64,000 bases of DNA from Hexactinellida sp. DTS-2022 (GCA_028753945.1 JAPNXP010000009.1:5766001-5830000), one strand, 5' to 3'; numbered from the stretch's first letter, positions 9,360 to 21,980 are shown. Notes: generated from the sequence alone by a model not told the origin. Numbers and translations: made by a program.

Positions 9360-11319
9360 CAGAAGGTATTTTCTATTTCTCTGTATTGTGGTACAGTTGG
9401 TCAATATATGTTAGACAAATTCATAATCCAATTCCAATTTTTACGAACTATATACACTTCGATTATACTTTTCTTCATTTAATTAAAGGTTTTCCTTCTA
9501 AAGCTTTACCATGCGAAATTGTTTGTAAGTCTACGAAATATTATATGTTTTTAATTAATAATTAAACATATTGTAAGAACAGATTTTCCTTAGAATACTT
9601 ATTAGACAATACTTGCATTACATCGTTGCACTTGTTGTTGTATTGTATAATATGTATTAGGATATTATGTGGTATATAACATTATCTTTTCACATTTTCA
9701 CATGGAGCAAACCACATGATTTTTATGAATCAATGAAGTCACAACGTGAATTTTTTTGTATATTCACTTATTTAGTCACTTGAATATAACTCGTTGACAA
9801 TGGCCTAGCTATTTCTGATCTTCGGAGAAGCCGAACATTGAATGAGTTTTTGCTTATTTGAGCACGCGCTGCACTCCATCATCATCTTTAATTTTTCTTT
9901 AAATTATATAAATTCATTAATTAAGAAGTTAATATAATACTATGTGAATATAAATTTCCTTCAAAATATAAATTTGCATCGCTCTTATTTTTACCAAATT
10001 TAGTTTCTCAAATTTAGTGTTACGTACTTCTTATTAAATTAGTGAGTTGGTAGTATTTTCATCTGTTTTCTCATTTCTTCTATATTGTTTTACTTATGTA
10101 TGATTGGGATTTGGGAAAGATAAATATGGTAAATGGTCCTGCGACAAGTTGATGAGAAATGTATTTCCGTGTATACGTACGAAATCAGCATTTTATTCGC
10201 TGCAGAATAAATAGTATACTTTGTTTATTGGTATCTACATACTATGAGTTTTTGTATCATTGACAGCCATTATTATAAAACGACAGTCCTTTGACTAACA
10301 CATGTTTTAGGGCCAAAACCTTGACTCCCGAGCTTTCCCAATTAAGCGGCTGCCATGAAAACAATTTATTATATACGTAATTACTCTAATTGATTGTAGA
10401 TACCCTGTTGTTTTTGAACGTATTCACTCCAATGAACCGTTTTCTATCTTATTAGTAAAACATACATTTCTTGAAAATATGCTTTCTTCTCGACCAATTA
10501 CATAAATACATTTTTATTTTAACTCAATTGATTATACCCACTAATTTATTTTAAACGATGTAACTAACTGACCATTGACATTGTGTATTGGTTAAAATAC
10601 TCACTAACTTATATTGCAACCTACACGTGACCAGCCACAAGATTGGGATAGAGCATCATCTTCTCCAATTACTTTTGTTGGAAGATGTTTATCTCTTGTT
10701 ATTTTATAGGCCTTAACTTGTAGGTTTTTGCACTTAAATACACAAATTTAGAAATGATTGTTTATTAATATTTCTATTGAATACTAAAATAGTGTACATC
10801 TACCTTAAATTCTTATAATACGGGTCACAAGGCAACCCAAATATTCCCAAAATCTCTATATGCTTTATTTTATTTGTTCATTAATTAATTGAAATACTCA
10901 CTAATTGCTTAACCTAGATTTAATATTTCAGTTTCTTAAGTGTGCGCAGTTATGTTTGTCGCTTTCGACAATTTTAAGGTTTGCTGCCATTTTTATGGTT
11001 GCAATTTGGTTGTTAATATGTCTCTATAGGTACAGTGTTAGCTACGTAATACACTCATCATTTTTAAATTTACGTATTGATCCATTTATGCCGATAGGAC
11101 AATAATTTGCAAATGTGAATAAACATTTTTACGCAACTAGCGTACATATAATAATTCTGTCTACTTCATGCATTGTCTTCTTTCGTAAGTACATACAATG
11201 ATTCTGCTTATCTGACTCTACTGCCTGACTTGTTTAAATACTCGAATTCAATAGTGGAATTCAATAAATTTAATTAAAACTTCTAATTGGAATTAGATCA
11301 TTTCACCAGTATTATTCGA
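9360..11319. other. Intergenic, about 2 kb AT-rich
   Basis: I see no coding frame from an ATG, RNA gene or clear inverted-repeat element here. A TTG-initiated frame at 10905-11105 has no recognisable content. Confidence 0.5.
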
Positions 11320-12078
11320 ATGAAATCTCTTATCTGCTACTCACTGCTCATACTTGGGCTCGTGTTATCTCTCGACTATTCAACAGCTGATAATAAACCA
11401 AAGCAACTAAGGTATATGCACAACGGTAAGACGATGGTAATGTTATCAATGTCGGCAGAGTTTCAAGTATTAGAATCGGGCGGAAAATTGATAAAACGTT
11501 TGAGTTACGAAGATGCAGATTCACAAGCGTCTGGCAATGTCACCATGCCAACACCCGAGGCTCCTTACACAATTATTAATTTTATCGTCAGTTGGAACAA
11601 TTCCCTAGAATACCAGTTCGTTCTAACCTTCAACTCGACCTCTGAGAAATGGGTGTGGCAGAATTCAACGTTTGTAATCTCAAACGACTATACAATCGTA
11701 CCTCTGCAAAAAATGATAAATTCATTCGGCGATAACCAGATAACCGCAAAGAGGAATACCTCCTATGTTTGTGTGAGCCCTCTAGACTACACCAGCCAGG
11801 TTATTAATAATGAAAAGGTATCAGTCGTTTGGAGTCAATTTCAAGTTGAAGTTATGCCTGTGAACAACACAGTGTTCGGTAATTCGGGGAATCCCTGCAC
11901 TGTTGATCTAGATGATAAGATAGTGCCCATCGCTGTAGGGGGGGCCCTTGGAGTGCTACTACTGTTGGTCGTTATTATCTACATAATTTCGTATATCCGG
12001 GACAGGCGACAACAGAGCAAGGAGCTGAGAAGCGGATACAATCGTATCGACCAACCTGAACCAAATCACCACTCTTAA
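11320..12078 (+). CDS. LAMP-family lysosomal membrane glycoprotein
   Basis: The likely start is the ATG at 11320 (MKSLICYSLLILG), which begins a signal peptide. The lumenal part (about residues 25-200) has many N-glycosylation sequons and two cysteines (YVCVSP, PCTVDL) in a single LAMP-type domain. IVPIAVGGALGVLLLLVV forms the transmembrane helix, and the VPIAVGGALG entry into the membrane is very LAMP-like. The short cytosolic tail ends near SGYNRIDQ, where YNRI fits the YxxPhi lysosomal sorting motif in the position of LAMP1 GYQTI. The protein has about 252 residues with one lumenal domain instead of two. It is expected in the late endosome or lysosome membrane. A CD68/LAMP5-type relative is possible. 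Confidence 0.82.
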   Translation: MKSLICYSLLILGLVLSLDYSTADNKPKQLRYMHNGKTMVMLSMSAEFQVLESGGKLIKRLSYEDADSQASGNVTMPTPEAPYTIINFIVSWNNSLEYQFVLTFNSTSEKWVWQNSTFVISNDYTIVPLQKMINSFGDNQITAKRNTSYVCVSPLDYTSQVINNEKVSVVWSQFQVEVMPVNNTVFGNSGNPCTVDLDDKIVPIAVGGALGVLLLLVVIIYIISYIRDRRQQSKELRSGYNRIDQPEPNHHS

Positions 12079-13355
12079 ACCATGGACAAGAGCCTGGTGT
12101 AGTGACGCTTTGTATTTTACTTCCCCTTCTACACTAAACTGTGTTGTACTGTGATTTGTGTTAGATTAACCTAATTGTGTTCTCAGTGTATAAATATACT
12201 GCTATTACCTAATAAGGAAATTGCTAATTATACTGTTAGAATATAGTGATTTTTCTCTATGTCATAACATATACATTTGTTTATTTGTATGCTCATTCAC
12301 GGCATAAGAAAGAGATTATACATTTATAAAGTGGGGTTCGCATTACTACTATTGCTCTAACTAGCGCTTTAAGGGGCGGACCATGATTAAGTTGCTTCAA
12401 TTATGAAGGAATCTGTAAATATGTTGGCATACACTGACCTCCAAACTCGTGGCTTTTTTGTGCTAATTACAGTCAACTCCGCTTAGTGTCACTGGATACT
12501 GGGTCAACCGCTTAATAGGTCATTTTAGGAACAAAATCATCCCAATAGAAGCTAAACAAAAGATTTTAAGTTGATCGGCCATTAAATTGTGTCAAAGTAC
12601 GTCGGAAATGTACTTATAAGTATATTTATTATGTACTATAAATACGTATACCCTAAAATACCTTTTTTTCGTTTAATTGGGTCTCCGGTTCAAACTACCT
12701 CGGAGGCTCGGAGCAAAGTGACCCGATTAAACGGAGTTGACTGTAATCAGGTTTTATCGAAAATAGTTGTAATTATCCATAGTATTAATTATATGAAATC
12801 AAATACTACTGAAATTTATTAGATGGAAGATAAAGTTAAACAGTTAATTTAAACCGCTGTATTTTGAGGAATTGTCCGTCCCAAATTAACAGTTCTTAGG
12901 ACCAAGTTATTCGCCAAGTTATTTTTAATAAAATATCTTAATTTTCAGTGAATTTCGATCACTGACCTAATAGTGACAATAATTATAGAGTTTATATCAC
13001 ATTAACACTCCACTATGGATTCCCAGGTGTTCATTTGACTTAATCATTTTCCCTTTTGATGCTTGCTACACAACTTTCTTTCATTTTTATGATGGTTGAA
13101 CTCTGATCTATTAATAATGGAATTACGATCTAATTACTATCTCATTATTCAGTAATTTAGAAAATCGCTTTATACAGTATATAATATAATTATATTAGAC
13201 TAATTAAATTAATAATCTTAGGTAAAATATTCATTAAATCAATAAATGCATAATTCTGTAATGCTTACTTAAATAAGGTATCATTTTAAGGTAATTTCAA
13301 ACACAATATGCTATATTTATAACTGAGTCTATCCATAAACAGTCCCTTCACGTAG
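12079..13355. other. Intergenic with one pogo-type MITE
   Basis: It contains the element at 12469-12744 and is otherwise AT-rich with no supportable gene. Confidence 0.5.
12469..12744. mobile_element. Pogo-type MITE, CGCTTAAT subfamily
   Basis: The left end acagtcaactccgcttagtg pairs with the right end attaaacggagttgactgt. It is a longer member (276 bp) whose centre is not shared with the other copies. A 77-codon frame inside it starts at GTG and is not a gene. Confidence 0.75.
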
Positions 13356-14381
13356 ATGTCAATTCGCGTGACGGACTTCCCCACTGGCCCCCCTCTCCAG
13401 TGCTCTATCCCTAACTCTTCTATCAGTATTAAGGAGGAAATCGCCTCCCTTGAATTGTACATACAACAGCTAAAAACCTACCAGCTCGAAATTAAGGAGA
13501 GACCAGGTTTTACTGGACACAAACATTATAAAATAACTTGTAATAAGGAGAATCTTGACAATTCTAATTCATGGTTTTCACTAATGCAAAGTGAACTAAA
13601 AGATGAAAATAATTCTTATAACGAAACTACAATCCCATCTGAAGACATGGTTATTTGGGTCGAAGATTTAGAAACAAATGTCACTAATTCGCCTGAAAAG
13701 TCAGAACCAGTTGAAAGCGAAGTCACTCCAAAAACACCCGAAAAGAATCCAATTCATTCTAAAAGAATTTCTACAAAGTTAAGAAAACTCAAAACCCTAG
13801 TTATTCCCAGCAAAAAGATAGTTATTTCGAAGCACAACCTCCGTAAGCTTGCGCTATCTCGCTCCCAGGCTCAGATAGTGAGGGACCACAACTACTCATC
13901 TGCAGACAAGGCTAATATCAGTATTAGACACCTAGGCCAACTCAGCTGGGGTAAACTTAGTCCTGAAGATAGACAGTATCTCTGTAAACTGCTAAACTCA
14001 TTCGTTAATCACTGCTATAGCAGACAGGCTAGGCGTCAAATTCTTCGGAAACTCGGGTTGCCTCACTCAGTAAACGGTATCTTTAACTTGACAACAGACA
14101 AATTCAGTTCGTACCGTTTAAATCAGATTGAGAGGACACTTGACCTTGGACGGACCACCTGCTGCCACAAAGCGCATCTCACCTCCTACTTTCTAGCCCC
14201 CGTATCTCGGCTCAAGCTACCGGAATACTCCAAACAGTGTTCCAAAACTCTCCGCGAAAACATGCTACCGACTAATGCCTCGCCATCTCCAAAGAAGGCT
14301 GTTAGCACAAAAACTAACTCAATCGGTAACTGCCAAAACGATATATTCGCTACAAGATCGTTGAGAAGACGAAAATACTGA
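13356..14381 (+). CDS. Hypothetical basic, probably nuclear protein
   Basis: The 341-residue intronless frame starts at an ATG and I recognise no family. A short helical segment (about residues 25-50, rich in E, L, Q) precedes a KEN motif (CNKENLDN, about residues 65-72), which can act as an APC/C degradation signal. A charged disordered stretch follows. A strongly basic, better-ordered block covers about 145-290 (LRKLKTLVIPSKKIVISKHN, then LSWGKLSPEDRQYLCKLLNS). The end is RSLRRRKY. Basic patches suggest nucleic-acid or chromatin association, but this is inference. Codon use is AT-rich, like the other lineage-specific genes here. Confidence 0.6.
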   Translation: MSIRVTDFPTGPPLQCSIPNSSISIKEEIASLELYIQQLKTYQLEIKERPGFTGHKHYKITCNKENLDNSNSWFSLMQSELKDENNSYNETTIPSEDMVIWVEDLETNVTNSPEKSEPVESEVTPKTPEKNPIHSKRISTKLRKLKTLVIPSKKIVISKHNLRKLALSRSQAQIVRDHNYSSADKANISIRHLGQLSWGKLSPEDRQYLCKLLNSFVNHCYSRQARRQILRKLGLPHSVNGIFNLTTDKFSSYRLNQIERTLDLGRTTCCHKAHLTSYFLAPVSRLKLPEYSKQCSKTLRENMLPTNASPSPKKAVSTKTNSIGNCQNDIFATRSLRRRKY

Positions 14382-14696
14382 CACTACTAGTTTATCATTT
14401 TTCATATTAAACTTTCATTATTTTTTAATATAAGAATCACAAATTAATTGATTTTACAGAACCAACATTGACCTGTCTCTATATCGGGAATATCTAATTA
14501 TCTATATTTTTACTCTAATCCATTATTTAAATAGACCGAATGAATGGTTGCTGGTTTAATAAAATTTCACATTACGTACATACACAAAATGCATAATGTA
14601 ACAAACTATACTATTCAGCAATTACATATTCAATTAGTCATCAAGTGCTCCGGTTGTTAAATAATGTCATTTTCTTTCAAATTCAACTCTATTATA
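14382..14696. other. Short convergent intergenic gap
   Basis: This 315-base AT-rich gap lies between the 3' ends of two convergent genes. Nothing else is seen. Confidence 0.5.
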
Positions 14697-17039
14697 TCAG
14701 AAGCAATTCTGCCAGCGAATTAACTCGATTCCCATATTAACCTCGCTATCTTCAAAACAGGAGTTAATGAATCTAGGTATGCATGGTTCGTATGAGTGTA
14801 GCCCTTCAAATAGAATACTCAATTCATTCTTATGCAAGTATCCCTTGAACTTGTCTCTGTCTAGGTAAGTGAATATGTATCTCAATACTGTAGCCATGTG
14901 AGAATCGTCTCTCTGTTGCAGATGCGTAGAATCATTCCTACTCCTGACTTCAAAATCGTATATAACTTGGAACCAACTAGAAATTCGCTTCTGAAATATT
15001 GTCATATCTTCGTTTGGACACCTTCCTATGAATTTGTACAAATTTAAATTAACAAGTTATAAACTATTTTTGTTGGAGGTTTAACAATTAAAAAGTTTTC
15101 CCTGAGCTAGAAGTAAAATTAAATATCATAGATGTTTATTGTTTGAGCATCTGTACTTCTTTAATTTATGGATCTATTTGTGGAAACATAGGTTAAAAAT
15201 CTTAAGTAATCCCAAAATTAGTCACAACTAATTTGAACAAATTTAGTTCTAATTTCAAAACTGATTTGACTTGTGTACAGTGCAACATATGTTGGTTATT
15301 CATTGTGGATTGATGATCTATGCAGTCGACATAAGTCATAAATTGCTATTAAACTAAATAGCAATTACATTCCAAATCCTCCAGCTGGTGATTAAGTATT
15401 TATCATTCAATTATTATGCAAATTTCTAACAGCTTGTTTATACACTACTGCCAGCTATTACAGATATTTCAGTCTATTAAGTGAGTCCTTTAAGCAGAAA
15501 TATCAATTTTCAATGGGTTGTTAAGTCCAATTTTCCATTCTAATTTATAAGACTACAACAGAAGTTAATTAACTGAATGTACTCGAAGATTTTACCAAAT
15601 ACAATTGACTCCGCTTAATAGGGTTAGTTTTGTTTCAGGATAGTTTAGCCCAATTAATTAAGCGAAGAAATCTAATAACGAAATATTTTGAGTCAAACTG
15701 TAATTCCGTCCTATAAATTCTGTGAAATTTTGACCCCATTAATTAACCGGTGGCTCTATTAAGCGGAGTATACTGTATACATTATTAACATTACCTTTTA
15801 AATACGATTTGAAGTTTCCAAATTGTTTCGTGGTACCCATAGCTACAGGTAGTCCGTACGAGTCGTGTCTGCTGTAGCCATACAGCATCAGACCGAATTT
15901 TATATCCGGACTAGTTGGCTTGAGCGAGTGTTTGCCTTGCTTAGATCGGAAATGAATTATGGTTGATGAGTAGTTTGTATTTTGTATGGTTGTCCAGGGA
16001 GAAATTAGTTTGACTCCATCAATCACCAGCTCATCTTTATTCTTAGACTCTATTATGATATTCGCATAGGATTCGAAGTCGTAAGGTGGTGTCACTATGC
16101 TTAGCCCATTTGTAAATTGAGTCACGGCAGGAACTAAGAGCATAATTGGATCGTAGCGAAATGACTCTTTGTAGCTTCCCATACTGAAGTAGCTTACTAG
16201 GATCGGTTGATTGCTACTCACTGAGAAATAGTTGTTATTGTAGAAATATATCTCAGCTGATTCGCCCTCATTCAGTATGTACAACTTCCCATCAGCACGA
16301 GCCATAGTACCATTCCTCGCTGCCAGTATCTTCACTAGATTCCCATAAACACTCCCTATCATCGGAGCTATTATGTACTCAGTGCCCCAGTACTCAACAG
16401 CTGGCACCTGTTTCATCATATTGTTACACAAATGTCTGTTTATGCACTCGTGTCCCGAGTATACTGAGATAGGAACATCTGATACTATCCTTGTGCCTGT
16501 GAGATCGTGTACCTCAGACGATATCTTGATGCTCTCCATTGGCTGCAGCTGCAGAGTCACTGGGGAATTCGCTTCAAACTTCCGTCCCTCGATAATTAGA
16601 GGCACCTTAGCTCTAATTGTAACAACTGAGTGGCTAACAGATGAGCCAGCAATAGCGAATAGACTCTTATATCGGCCGAAGTATCTCTGTGGAATTGATA
16701 CTACATAGTACTCCTGTGGTACTCCGCTCAATGGGAAAGCGACTAGCATGTCTGTGAATATCAAACTGTGGTTGATTAGATATATTGTGACCGGGGCAGA
16801 TGACGTAACGGATAAACTCTTGTATCTATCCCATTCTTTGAGAGAGACTTGATTTGATACTTTTATTATTCTTTTACTATCAGCAAGCACTTGAATGTTT
16901 GTACGCGAGAATGCTATTGATGGATGTGACTTTATGTTGACTGTAGCATTGAATCTGCTTACAATTATAATGTAGAGTCTCTGTGATAAGGCTTGGTGTA
17001 GGAAACAAACACTGAACTCTTCTCCTTCACTGATTAAAT
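14697..17039 (-). CDS. IgGFc-binding domain plus SPARC-type EF-hand protein, 5' end missing
   Basis: I join two minus-strand exons. Exon A runs from about 17039 to 15795 and encodes an IgGFc-binding N-terminal domain, as in FCGBP and related extracellular proteins: VAFPLSGVPQEYYVVSIPQ, DLTGTRIVSDVPISVYSGHE, WGTEYIIAP, DPIMLLVPAVTQF. Exon B (15025-14697) encodes a SPARC/SMOC-like extracellular calcium-binding domain: SSWFQVIYDF, an EF-hand-like LDRDKFKGYLHKNELSILF, then PRFINSCF and the terminal RWQNCF. The donor AAAAG|GTAATG at 15795 and acceptor TTCATAG| at 15026 are both phase 1 and keep the frame. The upstream exon with the signal peptide was not found; exon A is open to about 17039 with no ATG. 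Several EF-hand calcium ligands look replaced. The protein is likely secreted or matrix. The exon join is inference from splice signals and phase. Confidence 0.7.
15601..15776. mobile_element. Pogo-type MITE inside the IgGFc/SPARC gene intron
   Basis: The ends acaattgactccgcttaata and attaagcggagtatactgt are inverted copies. The interior repeats the CGCTTAAT subfamily seen at 38505-38673. It lies inside the intron 15026-15794, and reading through the donor creates a false C-terminus. Confidence 0.75.
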
Positions 17040-19196
17040 CTAAATAAGTGGTTAATGTTATTTATGCTATGCTAATCAATTCATAATCCTGACAACTTAT
17101 AATCAGATGGAAGTATTCTTACATGTACCTTTCCAATATTTATGAACAATTATCTCTATAAGCGAAGCTAATTAATGGATCAGTATTCCCCAAAACCATA
17201 TGATGATGCAATTGGTATTTCCTTTAACCTCGTCTATTCATAGTGATGAAGACCTTGTTATTTACTCTAAATTGTTGTTACTTAACTCATTGAATTCCCA
17301 AAAAAGTTAATACCATAACCTTCATGCGAAATAGCCATCATTTTCCAAGCAAAAGGAAATTGAGAGTATTAATACCTGTAAATGGAATTTTATAGATTCT
17401 GAATACACTGTCTCGCCTTTTGGCTCTGATTTGTATCAATTATATTTATTGACGTTAACAATCACTCGTATTTCCAATTGCATTGCAAAAATGGAATCTT
17501 ACACTATCTATTATTTGCATTTGTCTTGAATACAGCAAAAACATTATCATAACCAACAAGAGCATGTGATTTATCTTACAGAGTTATTACTGATATACAA
17601 GAATTACTCAAAATATATCTTATTCCTTGATTTACCGGCCTACCCTAAAAGGGTAGTTAAACGGTTAGTGCATTGTACAAGCTGTTCAGTGTATCATTCT
17701 TCATGTTCAAATCACTTAAGTGATTCAATGAGAATGAATGATTATCGATTACTAACAAATATTCCCAGTCAAACTTTTGAGGTTAGTTTTGCATTTTTAA
17801 TTAATTTTTAATTAATCATATTGAACAACGATTTGATAACCATTTGCCTATTCATACAACTGGCACAGCCTTTTGTATAATTGTAGACATTATTTTTAAT
17901 TTATTAAAATTATCTAATACATTGTAGGTAGTCACATCCTACATACTATATTTCCACGAACTCTTCAATTAACCAAAAGAGACTAACATTACTTATTTAC
18001 TGCATAACTCCACATTATTAAGTTCCTTCTGCTTCCCACTCACATCTTTAAATAATAGAAATATAATATTTAATCAGTGTTATTCATGTTTTAAGGCCCA
18101 CTACCTTGAGTATATTGTTATGCTAATTAGTAGTCTTACAGTCGCTGATTTGTAGCTATAAATTAATAATAAGCAACATGGTATAATCTGTTCACCTATG
18201 ATGTCAAGAAAAGCTATGATTGTATTGTTTAATTTAGATATTTTGTTAATTAATTAGCATTTAGTATATCATATAGATTTACCAATACATAATAATCAAT
18301 TACAATCTTGAATTATTACTATATGTTGTAGTAACATTTATTCTGTAATAGATTATATCCCAAATTCCCGCTTCAAACATGGAAACCTCTTCTATTTGCA
18401 TAATACAAGTATGTAAATGCTATCATCTATTTGACTCGTATGTGTATTCAGTATCTCAATGTATTAACGTTTTTGCTAATCAATGCGATTACATAAAATT
18501 TCTTTGAAAACTGCGAATTCAAATGAAGAATCTAATATTACTGACACATGTCACTATAACAAAGTAAAGTCAACTCTGCTTAATTGTGACACCTGTTAAT
18601 CGGATAATTATCCAGATGCCAATGTGTACCGATATTGTTTACACTAAAAGTTTCGTTTAATAGGGTGTAACGTTTAATTTGGATTAATTTGGCTTTACTT
18701 TAACTAAAATATCCCAATTAAGTTGAGTTTAATTATTTATTTATACACCACAATATTTTTCGACCTCTCATGAAAGAGTAATTATTCCTGTTGACGGTTA
18801 TACTGCTTGAATGTACTCGTACTTAACTAAGCTGTAAGTTGGACATTGACTCATCTAATCGGTTTAACCCAACTCCATTAATACATACTAACTGAGTTGA
18901 TCAACTTTATTGAACATGTATGGCTCTTTTTTCAGAAAATGTAACTAATATACTAGCTAAATAACTAACTATTCTCATTAGCTCATCTCAACTGAGCAAG
19001 ATATTAAGTTTAATAGTAACAGTAGAGATAACACAATTAATATTGAATAACTCGTTAATATTATAGACCAGATGAGCTAAGTTAGCTAAGCAGTTTTCAT
19101 TGTAGTCAGCAGAATGGTTCCCATTTTCCCCACAACTTGATTACCAATTAATCTTGCTGTTATGTTAATATGTGTGCCGAAATATTTGATAATTAG
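17040..19196. other. Intergenic, about 2 kb AT-rich
   Basis: It may hold the missing first exon(s) of the minus-strand IgGFc gene, but I cannot place one. A degraded pogo-type element lies at 18567-18737. Confidence 0.45.
18567..18737. mobile_element. Degraded pogo-type MITE
   Basis: agtcaactctgcttaattg on the left and a diverged inverse around ccaattaagttgagttta on the right fit the CGCTTAAT subfamily. The ends are eroded. Confidence 0.4.
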
Positions 19197-20288
19197 ATGG
19201 AAATTAGTGATAAATATTCCCCAATACAAGCTTCTAAGGCAAAGCTAATATTCAAAAAAATAAAACGATCTGTTACGAACGATAAAGAAGAAGAGCTAGA
19301 CACATACTTACTTGAAATTCCGGACTTGAAGTGTACTCGAAATCGATATGGCAAATTAAATATTTTCTTAAATTCCAATCGGGTTGTTTCGAAAGAAATT
19401 AAGATGACACTGCTACAATGGTCATGTGTTAATAATAGTTCTAAGTGCTTGCATTGGTTGTTAACGCATTCCGCTAATGCGCTTATACCAGACTCGGAAG
19501 GAGTATATCCAATACAAACTTGTGTGTACTTAAACCATTATCAATGTCTCAGGAGTCTAATGACCCACTCACCACAAATCAAGCCTATTGAACCTACGAA
19601 TTCCCATCCATTTGTTATAGCATGTTCTCTTGGACATGTTGAGTGCGTTAAGGTATTTCTAAAGAATAATATAAATCCGAACGAGTTTGTTTTCGAGGAT
19701 GGCTCTAACTTATCTCACATTGCAGCTAGAGACGGGAAATTAGGGGTATTGCAATTGGTTGCTAGACAAGGTGTAAGTATGGAATGTTTGAATAATAATG
19801 GCGACTCTTCTCTTCACTTAGCTTCTGGAGAAGGGCACTTAGACTGTGTAGAATTTATAGTAAAGTCTCTACCTGATTCCTCTCTTAGGAAAAATGTTAA
19901 TAACTACGGAGAAACTCCGGAGAGTTTAGCAAGCAAAAACCTACGCTTTGAATGTATGGATTACTTTGCGTTTCTAAATAGGAAGCCTGTACGTGTTCTT
20001 AATGACATTAACAAACCTAATTCTACACACGATGCAGCGCGCAATGGTAATCTCAAAGAGCTAGCCTTACTAATTCTAAATAAAGAGAGTCTAATGGAAG
20101 AGCGTGACGTCATGCTTTCCACGTGTCTACATAAAGCGGCTGGCTATGGTCAGGAGGATTGCGTGTTATGGCTCCTGTTACACGGGGCCAACCCGCATGC
20201 GTTGAATGTGGATGGGGAAACTGCAGGGGAAGTGGCCTATAGATATGGACACAATAAGTGTTGTGAAACTCTAACTCGAGAAATGTAA
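19197..20288 (+). CDS. Ankyrin-repeat protein
   Basis: The 363-residue intronless frame starts at an ATG. The first about 65 residues are charged and not repeat-like. Ankyrin repeats then run from about 70 to the end: TLLQWSCVNNSSKCLHWLL, HPFVIACSLGHVECVKVFL, NLSHIAARDGKLGVLQLVA, SSLHLASGEGHLDCVEFIV, TCLHKAAGYGQEDCVLWLLL, ending ETAGEVAYRYGHNKCCETL. Ankyrin repeats bind other proteins, and no second domain is present to give a role. Codon use is AT-rich and cysteine content is high. It is probably cytosolic. I do not assign an ortholog. Confidence 0.8.
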   Translation: MEISDKYSPIQASKAKLIFKKIKRSVTNDKEEELDTYLLEIPDLKCTRNRYGKLNIFLNSNRVVSKEIKMTLLQWSCVNNSSKCLHWLLTHSANALIPDSEGVYPIQTCVYLNHYQCLRSLMTHSPQIKPIEPTNSHPFVIACSLGHVECVKVFLKNNINPNEFVFEDGSNLSHIAARDGKLGVLQLVARQGVSMECLNNNGDSSLHLASGEGHLDCVEFIVKSLPDSSLRKNVNNYGETPESLASKNLRFECMDYFAFLNRKPVRVLNDINKPNSTHDAARNGNLKELALLILNKESLMEERDVMLSTCLHKAAGYGQEDCVLWLLLHGANPHALNVDGETAGEVAYRYGHNKCCETLTREM

Positions 20289-21980
20289 TATAATCTCTCT
20301 GCTACACAAAGTTCAACATATCACTCCCACTCCAACACGCCCCATCAACTATTCTAGTTACAGTTATACTTACATCATAAAATAATGTTATAATCACTTC
20401 TATAATACGAAGATATATTTTTGTTCGTGGCTTTTCAACTTAAATATTTAATATATTATTGTATTGAAATCAATGAGGTTATTATTTGTGGTTTTTAAGG
20501 TTATTGATATCATGTTACTAGTAACTCGTATCCAGAATCATGCCACTTCTCAACTCCATGTTTGTTCCAAATATTAAATAGTACAATTGTCTAGTGAATT
20601 TATATTTGTGGTTTATGATTAGACCATGCTGCTTTTGTAAAAACAAAACTAATTGAAAATTATATTAGCATTGTTAATTAATGAAAAGTTATATTATCAC
20701 TATTTTTGAACAAATTGTTCCTTGAATTCATTTATAAATATCGCGTAAGTTTATTAGTGTATTTTTCGCCTTTGTAAGTATAGTTACTATTGTATAATTT
20801 TATTTCATATTAATTTAATATTATACTATTATGTACTGCGCATGGAAAATGCTACAGCATTCTACGAATTTGCATCAATAATATAAACAGCTAACAATAC
20901 TTGTATTTACGATGCACCTCCCGTATACACTGTACAGTGTATTAATGCAATTCATATTGTCTGTTTTTGTAATACACATTAGGTAACTTTTGTAATTCGT
21001 AAAAGGATACTGCTTGTTTTCCAATTTCCAACTATTACACTACGCGTATTATTGTGATAACTTATTAATTAATTAATTGGATTATATGGATTATTACCTT
21101 TCTTAATCAAAAAGTTGCAAAATGATAAGATGGAAGCAAGATTAAGTTAATTAAACGCAAAATAATGTCTCCTGTGTTACAAAATGAGCAATAATGGTTG
21201 TGGTTATTGTTATGAATAATTTTAAGATAGCAGAGTGAGATAGATAATAGTTTTGCATAATTTTATTTTAATAATTATCTAAAGAAAGTTATATAGATAA
21301 ATGTATGAACTATCTAACAACTAAATAATTATAGATATTATATATACCACACACACAACTCACCTACATTTCCAATTCCTGTCTCTGTATTAGACACTGG
21401 TGTAGGCAGGGCAGTTGGCCTGTGTGGTATCGCGAAACTTAACACTTCTTGAAATGAGATACTCACCAATAAGAATGGGATTAGCATTGTTCCTATACTC
21501 ATGATATCTATATATTTTGTCAATACAAAGATTTAAATAGTAAAATCAACAGAATTTTGTTATTCAATTATTACAACTTTGTTTTACCCTATCTCTATAT
21601 ATATATCAGTGCTTACATATCCTATTGAATAAGTCCTATCTTATTCGATCGTATTATGACCATGAATACTAAACTACAAACTAATAAGAGTAACAAATCA
21701 CTGTTAAGACGTTGGCGTATGATAACATTTAATACTATGAGCCCACTTCTTATTTCTCAATTGAGTGGTTGTTAAATTAACTAGTTTGTGTTTATTTCTG
21801 ACTGGTCATAGCCATTACAATCTATTGGAATTGAATCTTAATTAAATTCTGACACAATAGCTCAATAGGTCCCTATATATGTACATGTTTTAACTAACCA
21901 TTATCTTACGGTATCAACCTATAATTGCATGAAACACTAGTATAAACATTGAGTTAATTAGGACTACTGGTAATTAGATT
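20289..21980. other. Intergenic, AT-rich, one possible exon
   Basis: Apart from a candidate signal-peptide exon (21364-21502, minus), I see only AT-rich sequence and no inverted-repeat element with support. Confidence 0.45.
21364..21502 (-). CDS. Candidate first exon of a secreted protein (weak)
   Basis: On the minus strand an ATG at 21502 opens MSIGTMLIPFLLVSISFQEV, a good signal-peptide shape. The exon runs to AATGTAG|GTGAGTTG, a consensus splice donor at about 21363. No downstream exon was found towards 20.3 kb, so this may be a chance frame or a gene with small diverged exons. Confidence 0.25.

Noticed and set aside
10905..11105. 66-codon hydrophobic frame
   Set aside because: It starts at TTG in AT-rich DNA, with no motif and no splice context.
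12589..12822. 77-codon plus-strand frame
   Set aside because: It starts at GTG and lies mostly inside the pogo-type MITE at 12469-12744.
15739..15795. C-terminal residues of the IgGFc frame reading into GNVNNVYSILRL
   Set aside because: They lie after a consensus splice donor and inside the MITE end, so they are intronic.
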